Below the pieces are notes generated by a model that ran no database searches, was not told the origin of the DNA, and saw nothing but the letters and a program-made list of their open reading frames with translations. 24,532 nt of DNA from Smittium culicis (Eukaryota > Kickxellomycota > Harpellomycetes > Harpellales > Legeriomycetaceae), in the NCBI GenBank assembly GCA_001970855.1, contig LSSN01005758.1, forward strand, positions 1-24,532, written 5' to 3'. Position 1 is the stretch's first letter. Each line of letters opens with the position of its first letter. A program made the position numbers and the translations under genes. This document shows positions 12,373 to 20,464 of this stretch, one piece after another.

Positions 12373-13438
12373 TTAGATGAATTGCAGGTCATTTTTCTTC
12401 CACTTGAATGAAGAGGATAGAGGGATTCTGTCGCAGTCACCGTCAGTTCTGTCAGTGTTAAACATTTTTATGTTCGAGATGAGTAGTTTAAAGTTGCCTT
12501 CGATCATGTCAGTGCAGGAGAAGCCAAAAGTCAAAATCTTCTGCCTGTACATTTCCATCTGGGCAGCTAAAATGACGCTGTTACTAGTCAAAGCAAAGTC
12601 AGGGAAAGGGATAACTAGTTCTTCCCATTGATCTAATTGACTAAAGTTTAGGGAGTGTTGGTAGATGTCTTGTCTTATTATTGAGGAGCACTTGATGTTG
12701 ATGTAAAAACGGCGGGTATTATTGTTGATTATATTGCTAGAGGGAAGTTTAGCACGGATGGATAAGAATCTGAATTGGGAAGAGTCCCAGAAACCGTTAT
12801 TGTCGAGAGAAGAAGGTTTGGCCTAATAAAGGGATATGGTATGGGTATTTATATTAAGAGTTTTATATCGAAAGGGGAATAGGGGGGAGGGTGGAAATGA
12901 AGGTGAAATTAGAATGGATATTGAGTTTGAAGGGAATTGGAGGGATCAGGAGGAGAATTTAATATGATTTAAATTAAGGAGCGAGTATGAAAAGAGTAGA
13001 TGATATACCTTTGTCTGCACAAGTGCGTATCCGCTTCTTTTAACTTTGAGATTTTGGGGTAGTTTTTGGGACAAATAGCCGTGAAAACAGGCGGCACCAG
13101 AGAAGTGGTTATCGAATCGAACGCTAGAGAACCCTGCATAAACAAGGAAAATTAAAGTTAAAAGGGGTTGAAGGAAGTGTGTGTCGTAGAAACAAGTTAG
13201 TGAGGAGTTGTAAGGTGATTTAAAAGTAACAATTTTTTAAAGGCAAAGAATAGAGGAAGGGGCGAGAGAGCTTACCTCCAATGTCGGTATCGCTTCCTTT
13301 TGACCAGTTTTGTATTTCGTGTTTGTTATTGGTAAAATCGAAGAGGACTTGTTCAGAGCGTCGTAGCCAGGGGTCGGCGTTAGTAAAAGTTATTCCAGTT
13401 CCGAGCTCAATAGCGCGCTTTTGGGCGTTTTTGAACAT
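12373..13438 (-). CDS. CIA30: Complex I intermediate-associated protein 30 (CIA30/NDUFAF1-like), three exons
   Basis: CIA30 proteins are assembly factors for mitochondrial NADH:ubiquinone oxidoreductase. Exons are 13438-13276, 13133-13009 and 12822-12373, with introns of 142 and 186 nt (donors GTAAGC and GTATAT, acceptors GCAG and TTAG). Phases agree and the product is 245 aa. The CIA30 fold is recognisable in order: VLFDF (31-35), EIQNW and the DTDIGG motif (50-55), SGAAC, SGYALVQTK, FWDSSQFRFLSIRAKL (107-122), RRFYINIK, QDIYQHSLNF (147-156), QWEELVIPFPDF (161-172), and LTFGFSCTD...GNFKLLISNIK (194-215). The N-terminus before the domain is short and not an obvious presequence. The frame stays open upstream to a stop at 13580-13582 but holds no ATG, so an extra upstream exon is possible. 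The gene converges on nudC. It implies aerobic mitochondria with complex I. Confidence 0.9.
13009..13275 (-). other. CIA30: CIA30 intron 1 and short exon 2
   Basis: Intron 1 (13275-13134, 142 nt) is phase 1 with a strong GTAAGC donor, a TGCAG acceptor, and an ACTAAC-type branch-point candidate near 13196-13204. Exon 2 (13133-13009, 125 nt) supplies the part of the domain that reads from FSSVRFDNHFSG to GYALVQTK. Intron 2 then starts at 13008 (GTATAT) and ends at 12823 (TTAG), in phase 0. Confidence 0.85.
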
Positions 13439-13461
13439 TATTCTAGAGTCTAATTGTACAA

Positions 13462-13560
13462 AGTAGCTATAATAGAGTAGTAGATCTACAAGAGTAGCTT
13501 TAATAGAGTAATTGATCTTTAAGCGTAACTTTAATAGTGTAGTTTTAATAGTGTAATAGT
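13462..13560. repeat. Degenerate tandem repeat, about 30-31 bp
   Basis: AGTAGCTATAATAGAGTAG at 13462 recurs as AGTAGCTTTAATAGAGTAA at 13493 (31-bp period), then more loosely from about 13522, and finally shrinks to copies of TTTAATAGTGTA. It lies immediately upstream of the CIA30 start codon on the minus strand, so it probably falls in that gene's 5' region. Confidence 0.6.
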
Positions 13561-13811
13561 ATTGAAGGAGTATTTTGAGCTAATTAACTTTAATCATTTT
13601 TTTTTTTTTTTTAATTTTTATAGATTTAGGGGAAATGGAAAAGGTGATTTGATGAGCTCGGATTGATCTAAGCGAATTAAGAGGGCGGATGGATATTGAT
13701 GGTCTTGATTAGCTCAGTAATTGGAGAACTATTTAGTAGGAAATAATGTGTTAGCGAATAAAGCATTAATTTTAGAGCGATTGTAGCTGTAGATATACGG
13801 CGGAGTTGTAG

Positions 13812-13932
13812 ATGTGTAGTAGTGAAGGATAGGTGTGTTGTGGTGAAGGATAGGTGTGTTGTGGTGAAGGATAGGTGTGTTGTGGTGAAGGATAGGTGTG
13901 TTGTGGTGAAGGATAGGTGTGTAGTGTTGTAG
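13812..13932. repeat. 21-bp minisatellite, about 5.8 copies
   Basis: Units start at 13812, 13833, 13854, 13875, 13896 and 13917 (partial). The core is TGTGGTGAAGGATAGGTGTG. The four central boundaries are perfect and the outer copies diverge. Plus-strand units are strongly G/T-rich. Because 21 is a multiple of three, the array is open in several frames; on the minus strand it reads as a repeating heptapeptide HHNTPIL, which I regard as incidental. Confidence 0.92.
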
Positions 13933-14650
13933 ATATATCAAGGATGAAGCGGTGATGTGAGGGATCTATAGTTAGTATAGAGTATTATGCATTAAAAAGC
14001 AACCTGTTGAAAACTGTATCAACTGGTATAGAAAGGCTATAATGATGAGAAAAGGAAGGATGGTTGTGAAGTTTGATGGTAAAATCGAAGAAATCCACAC
14101 AATATTAACAATTGAGGTGGTTAGCTGATAGTGTTTTAGTATGAGGGTTAGTGTCTTACTTTTAGAGGTATTGTGTTATACAAGCTTTTATAATCTATGC
14201 TCAACTGGTAAATGTTCTGATTGTGTAACGATAGTTAATTTTATGGCGCCGTATTAGTGCTTGTAACTTGAATGATGATTTAAGGATGGAGCGAAGTGGG
14301 AACTTGGGTGAACACAGAAGCTCTATTATGACAAACGGCATATAGCTTTGAGGCACAAGTTTTATTAATAAGAGAAAAGAGTGTATAAGATCTGCTACTT
14401 AAATTCCGTTGAGTGATTGGAAATGTAAGACTAGGATCGGTAGCAGTCTAATAAGAATTATATTACGAAACAGACATTTCCTCGACTGTTATTAGAGATC
14501 AGAAGAGTCTGGTTTCTAAAGACAGAAGTTTGTGATATGCAAACTCTGAACAGAAACCCTTATTTATGGTGCTATGCTCAAAACTCAGTCTTTGCCATTT
14601 AATTATCCCTGATATTCACCACATGAACTTGGACTATCTGACAGACTTTA

Positions 14651-14698
14651 AGCTAGTAGTACTTATAGCTGATAGTACTTGTAGCTGATAGTTCTTTG
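14651..14698. repeat. 16-bp tandem repeat, three copies
   Basis: Copies begin at 14651, 14667 and 14683. The unit is AGCTGATAGTACTTGT with a few substitutions in the first and third copies. Confidence 0.85.
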
Positions 14699-14791
14699 AT
14701 TTTTATTTCTAGTAGTATAGGGCGGTGTCTAAATGTAAAGTTCAAAGTAAAAGGGAATGGTAATTAGTACAGTAATTCTAAATTTGGATAA

Positions 14792-15133
14792 ATCATACTA
14801 ATAGGAAAGATTAATTTTATAACGGAAGAGTTAAAGTCCTGTATTGGAAAGTGGGTATTAGATGTAAATATGAGTCTGGAAAATCGATATGCTATAAAAC
14901 GAGCAGATGTACGTGTCACTGCCATATGTAGAACAAATGAGGACCTCAAGTCAAGGAACAGGCTTTACTTTCGATGCTGATTTTAGACTTGCTCTATATT
15001 TGGAAGTTTTAAGTATCGTATTAGGGAAAATGCAGATTTAATTTGGCGTCGCCTATACAATGATCAGTGTTTTGTAAATAGATCTCGCCAATTAGTGCTA
15101 CAAACAATTCCTCCTATTAAAAGTAAACAATAA
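14792..15133 (+). pseudogene. Interrupted reading frame, unrecognised (possible decayed gene)
   Basis: One frame stays open from 14792 to a TGA at 14978-14980, crosses a TAG at 14984-14986, and is then open to a TAA at 15131-15133. The first part includes EELKSCIGKWVLDVN followed by an ATG at 14870. The second includes KYRIRENADLIWRRLYND. The phrase ENADLIWRRLY resembles the end of some F-box regions (a polar turn followed by LW-R-LY), but I see no F-box start, so the family is a guess. Amino-acid composition is more protein-like than in nearby random frames. Two stops 6 nt apart could be decay, or an intron with unrecognised ends. Confidence 0.25.
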
Positions 15134-15341
15134 TTTTATTCGACTAAATTAATTACTTGAATTTCCACTCAGGATAAATAGCCGAGGACTATTGGCCAGT
15201 AAATATACGAGAAAAAATATGTATGTGATAGGCTCCCGGAGGTTATGGCTAATGTCTTTGAAAATATTAGATGAAGAGATGATTGTTTAGAGGCTGCAAT
15301 TAATTTAAGAAACTGAAATGCCTTGTCGTAGGCCTAATTTA

Positions 15342-15399
15342 GTTAAAGGCTTAAAGTGGATCAATTATTGGTTAAAGGTTGAAAGTGGAACAAATAGTG
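15342..15399. repeat. 29-bp degenerate tandem duplication
   Basis: GTTAAAGGCTTAAAGTGGA at 15342 recurs as GTTAAAGGTTGAAAGTGGA at 15371, with looser similarity across the rest of each unit. Confidence 0.65.
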
Positions 15400-15427
15400 T
15401 TTCAGAGCCTGATTTTACTAAATAGCA

Positions 15428-15520
15428 ATGATTTTAGTTTTACAGCTCAATGGTTTAGCTTAATTTGTAATGATTTTAGTTTACAGCTCAATGGTTTAGC
15501 TTAATTTGTAATGGTTTTGT
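15428..15520. repeat. 42-bp tandem duplication plus partial third copy
   Basis: Copies begin at 15428 and 15470 and are nearly identical, differing by one T in a run of four or three. Each contains ACAGCTCAATGGTTTAGC. A third copy starts at 15511 (ATGGTTTTGTTAG) and is lost after about 10 bases. The high identity suggests a recent duplication. Confidence 0.92.
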
Positions 15521-15816
15521 TAGTTATCTAACGGTTGCCTGATAATAATGTCACCAAAAGCAAAAAGTCTAAACTATCTGCCCATTATTATCCAATATAT
15601 TTCATTTATTACTAATCAATACAATAGAATCGGCCAATTGGTTGGATGGTTATGATTAGCAAGGCCAATAATTATGAGTGATAATCATGTAGCCCCAAAA
15701 AGTACCCACATCTCAATGAAATATACTGGCCTGCACTGTTTATCGTTGACAAGAAGCAAAAAGCGCTTGAAATCATTTTCGATCTGCACAGGTAACAATA
15801 GCACTCCAGGCTGCTT

Positions 15817-15954
15817 CAACAAAGCAAGTTAAAAAGTTTCGACAAAGCAAGTTGAAGAGCTTCGACAAAGATAGTTGAAGTGTATCGACAAAGCAAGTTG
15901 AAGCGTATCGACAAAGCAAGTTGAAGCGTATCGACAAAGCAAGTTGAAGCGTAT
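15817..15954. repeat. 23-bp minisatellite, six copies
   Basis: Units start at 15817, 15840, 15863, 15886, 15909 and 15932. The core is CGACAAAGCAAGTTGAAG followed by a 5-base tail (CGTAT in the last three units). The last three copies are identical and divergence increases leftward, consistent with growth at the right end. The array ends where plus-strand composition changes from G-rich to C-rich. The 23-bp period is not a multiple of three, so it is not a coding repeat. Confidence 0.95.
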
Positions 15955-16334
15955 TCAAATTAAGCTACATAATCACAATAAACCAACCCATAATCTGCAA
16001 TAGTAAAACCTCTTTGTTTTTATTCCATTGTTACTACCACAACCATTGCTGCAATTTCTGCTCTTGTTTTAGACATAGACCTGTATTTAAGTTCTGGTCG
16101 CTGAAACTTTCTGTCCACTCAATGAATTCAAAAGAGTCGCTCGCTTTAAATTTGAATGATCAAACTGTATTTTTCAAGAATATCGATTCAATATTGCTGT
16201 CTTTTTTTGGTGCAGATACTTAAATTCACTTCTAATAGCTACCTCCCAAATGAAGCTCCCACTTTAGCAGTTCTGCATACACTCATTTCGCCCCCCTTTT
16301 TTCTCTAAAAAGAGTGCCAATCTCTATCACGCTC

Positions 16335-16418
16335 TCATTGTTGACATCTTTGCTAAGCATTCATTGTTGACACCTATGCTAAGCACTCATTATTGACATC
16401 TTTGCTAAGCACTCATTC
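16335..16418. repeat. 26-bp tandem repeat, three copies plus a partial copy
   Basis: Copies begin at 16335, 16361, 16387 and 16413 (partial, 6 bases). Each full unit contains TCATTGTTGACATCTTTGCT or a close variant, then AAGCA. Confidence 0.9.
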
Positions 16419-16861
16419 TACACTACTTCTTTTTCAGGCACTAATCAGTGCATCCTTCTTTTTTTTGTCATCTCTACTAAAATCTCTTTTTTCTAATTAG
16501 GCCAAATCGTCTTCCTAATAAAAAAAAAATATCCCTAAATTACACAGCTCTCAATTAGCTTACTTAATCCCAAATTATCTTTACTCGCTTTTAATGCCTC
16601 CACCTTATAAAAATCCTGTCAATCTTATAAAACAAACATTGCTAATTTATATTTCTAAAAAAATCTTGTCAATTCTCGTTAGTATTTATAAATCACTAAT
16701 GTCTATTTGTTTATTCCATTATATTAATTCCTTTATATATACAGCGTTTTTCTCTCTTACTTTATCTTCGCCCTATTTCCGCTTAGTATAAACTCATCCG
16801 ATTTAACTAAAATATCATTCAATTTATTACTATTACTTTTACTATTACTATTAAAAAATAT

Positions 16862-16887
16862 CCTTCCCTTCCCTTCCCTTCCCTTAC
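16862..16887. repeat. CCCTT pentanucleotide microsatellite
   Basis: About five perfect CCCTT units lie about 470 bp upstream of the Ser-rich protein gene, inside a longer pyrimidine-rich tract (about 16850-17060) that also contains runs such as CCCCTCCCCTTCCCCC near 16967-16982. This may be promoter-associated polypyrimidine sequence. Confidence 0.9.
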
Positions 16888-17349
16888 CCATCATCTATTT
16901 AAAGACTACAAATACCCTTCGCCCGTACCTCACATACATTTTCTTTAAACTATTGCTATTTTTAGTCCCCTCCCCTTCCCCCTTCCCATTTACCTTTATA
17001 TTCAATCCATTTCCCAAACTTTATCACTCTTTCAATTTTCGTAAATAGTCCAATTCGCCCATATACTTTATATATACTTTAACTACCTTCAAATAAATTA
17101 TATTTTTTTTATTTCCTACAATACTAGCTTTAATCTTCTCCATCACCTCAATTTGAAAAATCCATTTATTTAATCTTCCTCTATTTCATCATTTATTGTC
17201 ACACGTTCATATTCCTTGCTTTTGAACTATAGCTTTTGTAAATCCCAACACCCCATTTTATCGTGCTAATTCTTCCATATTTCCACTTACCTTTTACTAT
17301 CATAAATACAATTTATTCTCTTCCCGCTGAAAACGATCTTTCCTTAAAA

Positions 17350-19503
17350 ATGGCACTATTCAACAATATTTCCTCTCTTATTAATCAAAACTCCACTGAA
17401 TTCCATTTCGACAAATCTTCTGTCCAAAAACTAAACATTTCCCCTGATACCATAAATACCGAGTTTCTATCAAATTGGTCCTCCTTTAATGCCTCTTCAT
17501 CCCCCCTATTAAACTCACAACCCTCAAGAACTAAACGAGATGGTGATCATTTAGTCTCTGACTTAAAAAAAATGAAAATATCCGCTGATCCCCCTCTCAC
17601 AATTCCCTCAATATCAAATTCAAACTCGAATTCTATTCTACCCCCTATAAACTTCTCAAATCCTTCTCAGAATACCCCCTCTCAAAAAATTCATAAAAAC
17701 TCTAGCAGATTCTCCCGTTTCAAAGCCTCCTCCCTTTCCAAACCAATCTCTCTTATTAACAAGTAATTCCCTTCCCCTCCTTCCTTTTCTATTAATTATC
17801 CCCCCCCCTCCCTCCTTCCTTGTATTATAATTTTTTTTAATATTCTAATTTTCTATTTTAGATTCTCGAATTTGCCTATATTCTCCTTTCACCAAAATAG
17901 TCATCCAAAATCAACTCTTAATTCTACCCCCTCCCCAAAAATCGCCATGGTTCAAATTGACCAACTAAGCTTACTAAATTCTCCCACCCCATACCGCATA
18001 CAGCTTATACTTCAGACTAGCTCACACTTTTTTATCCTCCCTAGCTTCTCTACGTCTGACAAATCTTTTTCTAAAAAAATCATTTCTTTCCCTTTATTTC
18101 AAAATTTAAATTCAAAACTACATCTATATTACGATTCTACCCCACATAATCAAAATTTCTGCTTTCGCTCAAACAATACCACTCTCCCTTCCCTATCTCT
18201 TTCCACAAATACTACTGATAAACTTTCAAGCATTAAAATTGTTAAAAACGATACTTCAACATTCTACATCATTAATCACATTATATCCAACTCCCTAATC
18301 CACTTAAACTCCGATCCCAATGTTGGTCTTATTGGATCCATTGACATTCACCTTTCCCCCAAAAAAAATTCTTCTGATCAAAGATCTCTTTTTTTTACCC
18401 CACCCTCAAAAAAACTAAAAAACTCTATTTTTGCAAAAACTTCAGTCTCGCTCAAATACTCTGTCTTGGATCCTTCATGTATTTTTAACTGCATTCAACA
18501 ATCTGATCTACCAACTTTGATCACTAAATCTCTGTCTACTTCCCCAAGCTCCACTATTTTTAGTAGCAAATCATCTAAAAATGTCAACAAAAAAAATGTT
18601 TTTGATCAAAACTCTTATGCAATAGATCGCATCGTTTCCAACCCCTCCCTTACCAATATCATTATATCAAACATTTCTTCTGTATTCTTCACCCTTTCTA
18701 GCATCGATAAAGTTGATACAGATTGCTGGATTTCTTGTTCATCTTACCTTGACTGCGATAGCCTATGCTTTTACAATTTCAATTCTTCCGTTGTCTCCCC
18801 AAAACTAATTTCGATCTCTTTATCAACTCTACTGGGCACTAAATTCCTTGCTTCCCGCTCAATCTTTTCTAAATCTAGCCAACTTTTGCTCACATTTAGA
18901 TACGATCACTTTACCTGTCTAAACAATAGCTGCTCCAGAAACCAATCTACTTTTCAAAGCTACTGCTCTAACTGCAACCTACTTTCTTTTTTGCGTTCTC
19001 AGGACACATATAGTAACGAATCTCATCCCATTTCCACTTTCTTTGTTGCTTTGAACTTTAAATCTCGCAACCATTGTAATAATCTAAACTCTTTCTTAAA
19101 AAGTTCCATTGTAAATTCGCGCATCACTAACACTCCTTCAACTGTCACTAACAAATCATTCTCATCAAAGATTTTTAATTTTAAAACTACTTCTCCCTCA
19201 TCCAATTTAAATAGTCCTAATATTAGTCTTCCTATTATTAGCCCTAAACATTCAAATAACTCACATCTCGATCAAGACCTTATCTCTGAAACTACTGTTA
19301 GTTCAAACTATATCCACCCTTGCTATGACTTTGAGTTCTCTGGAAAAACTATTGACTCTCCTAAAGTCAATTCTTCTCTATTTGACCCCATTCGCTACAA
19401 ATCTTTTGATGAATTTTCTGACTTTTCAATCTCCGACTCTGAAAGCATACATGCTACCAGCATTATACCAATCATCGGAACTGCAAGACATAAATTTGTT
19501 TGA
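17350..19503 (+). CDS. Unrecognised Ser/Asn-rich protein with candidate C4 zinc motif, two exons
   Basis: I do not recognise this protein. Exon 1 is 17350-17762 and exon 2 is 17862-19503, joined by a 99-nt phase-2 intron (GTAATT to TTTTAG), giving 684 aa. I chose the first ATG, in an A-rich context (AAAAATGG). About the first 165 residues look disordered, with basic patches (RTKRD at about 60, RFSRFKASSLSK just before the junction). The middle alternates hydrophobic beta-like stretches with Ser/Asn-rich linkers; in an 82-residue stretch I counted, one residue in five is Ser. At residues 490-509 lies C-x4-C-x10-C-x2-C, after QLLLTFRYDHFT and before ISTFFVALNF. This spacing resembles the zinc ribbon inside the RPA70 C-terminal OB fold (C-x4-C-x13-C-x2-C), so a diverged OB-fold DNA-binding protein is possible but unproven. 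The C-terminus is acidic/Ser-rich, ending GTARHKFV. Codons are strongly C/T-biased. Confidence 0.8.
17763..17861 (+). other. Intron of the Ser/Asn-rich protein gene
   Basis: This 99-nt intron starts GTAATT and ends CTATTTTAG after a polypyrimidine stretch of C and T runs. Its length is a multiple of three, but an in-frame TAA lies at its second base (17764-17766), so it must be removed. The split codon becomes AAA and the frame continues as FSNLPIFSF. Confidence 0.82.
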
Positions 19504-20034
19504 TCCCCTCAATTGTTTATAATTTTCAAATATATTCGCATTTTATTTATTAAACTTCACTTAATTTCTCACCCTTCTTACCTCTATCCTAATACTCCCT
19601 TTTAACTCGATCATTAAATCATATTTTATTTTTGTTCATCGTTACCATAATAATGTTTCGTAAATATTTGTAAATTAATATACTAAACGTGTTATATAAT
19701 ATTTATAACATTAATTGATGTTAAATTATTTATTCTTATTTATTGTAGCGTTTATACCAATAAATTTGTATCTATCTATCACATATTCACAAAAATTAGT
19801 ATAATTAAAAACACTACTAAGCATACCTTGAAATAAGTACATTATTAATATATTAAACAGCATTTTATTAATATAAATAATTAATTATAATGGACATTTT
19901 ACTTATTTTTAAACATTTATGTTTTTATTATTCTTACTTATATATCAATAATGTTTCGGTATAAATAAATGAGAAAATCATAAAATATGCTATAAAACCA
20001 AATAGGCAAAAAAACATAATAAATCGATATCTAT
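19504..20034. other. Intergenic 3' flank
   Basis: The first 120 bases stay C/T-rich like the preceding gene, and an ATTAAA at 19549-19554 could serve as its polyadenylation signal. After about 19620 the sequence becomes very AT-rich and I see no gene. Confidence 0.5.
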
Positions 20035-20464
20035 TTATTTCTTAAAGTACTTACCAAATTGGTTTGATATTTCAGAATAATAACAGGAAGCATAGTTTGA
20101 CATAGAACCGAGATCACTGCAAGATGGAATCGTAGATCCTGCAAGCTTTGATATTCCAGAATAATAAGAGGAAGCGTAGGATGAAATAAAATCGAGATCA
20201 CCATAAGATGAAACCGTAGATCCTGCAAGATTTAATACATAATAGTACGTTGAATTACCTACGAACTTCAAACTATCAAAAAAAATAGATGTATCATTTT
20301 GATAGTGTTCCAAAACTACGTTAGCAGGTTTAACTACTTTTTCTGCTATCGTAAAGTAGGCATATGTACTCGGAAAAAAACTCTAAAATATGTTTAGCTA
20401 TCGAAACCGAAGCATTAAATACCGAATTATTATCTCCAAATGATCCGCTTTTATTTTTGCCCAT
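20035..20464 (-). pseudogene. Small frameshifted gene with internal 28-aa tandem duplication
   Basis: An ATG at 20464 opens a 44-codon frame (MGKNKSGSFGDNNSVF, then SIAKHILEFF) that ends at a stop at 20330-20332. A second, overlapping frame on the same strand begins near 20376 and runs to 20035 (STYAYFTIAEKVVKP, NVVLEHYQND, then the duplication). The two frames meet at seven T (A on plus, 20374-20380). One T fewer would join them, so this is either a decayed gene or a homopolymer sequencing error. Only two GT sites lie in the first frame, both in phase 0, which does not match the AG sites near the start of the second, so splicing does not explain the shift. I do not recognise the family; the alternating short helices and Tyr/Ser-rich content vaguely recall fungal perilipin/CAP20-like proteins. 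A GTAAGT near 20053, just before the stop, could be a splice donor to a further exon. Confidence 0.45.
20063..20230. repeat. 84-bp in-frame tandem duplication
   Basis: The two units, 20063-20146 and 20147-20230, have equal length and clear but imperfect identity. On the minus strand each encodes 28 residues beginning LAGST and ending YYS-x-IS. Most first and second codon positions agree. Because the unit length is a multiple of three and the frame stays open through both, the duplication probably arose while the sequence was coding. Confidence 0.92.

Larger units (their letters stand above)
13439..17349. other. Gene-poor divergent intergenic region with clustered tandem arrays
   Basis: This region separates the starts of two divergent genes (CIA30 on minus, the Ser-rich protein gene on plus). 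I see no intact gene. It holds at least seven unrelated short tandem arrays, a broken reading frame (14792-15133), and a change in strand composition near 15.96 kb from G-rich to C-rich on the plus strand. Several 60-70 codon open frames overlap the arrays and look like products of repeat structure. Confidence 0.6.

Noticed and set aside
13695..13770. tRNA-like phrase TTAGCTCAGTAATTGGAGAA
   Set aside because: It looks like a D-arm, but the D stem does not pair, and no T-arm consensus or matching acceptor stem follows.
2200..15200. Shared word TATTGGCCAGT near 2208 and 15190 as a possible dispersed element
   Set aside because: The match stops after 11 bases on both sides, as expected by chance in 24 kb.
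15773..15958. Minus-strand open frame with repeated Leu/Cys-rich phrases
   Set aside because: It is produced by the 23-bp array; the period is not a multiple of three, so successive units are read in different frames.
16014..16223. 69-codon plus-strand open frame ending LLSFFGADT
   Set aside because: There is no family match; its internal ATG gives only 34 codons, and no splice partner is evident.
16862..16887. CCCTT run as an internal telomere repeat
   Set aside because: The usual fungal telomere unit is TTAGGG/CCCTAA; this pentanucleotide lacks the A residues and is a simple microsatellite.
20031..20228. 65-codon minus-strand frame overlapping the 84-bp duplication
   Set aside because: It is the out-of-frame shadow of the duplicated coding region; the other frame is longer and open upstream.
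20035..20464. An intron joining the two frames of the broken small gene
   Set aside because: The GT sites in the first frame are phase 0 and do not match the phase needed at the AG sites near the start of the second frame.
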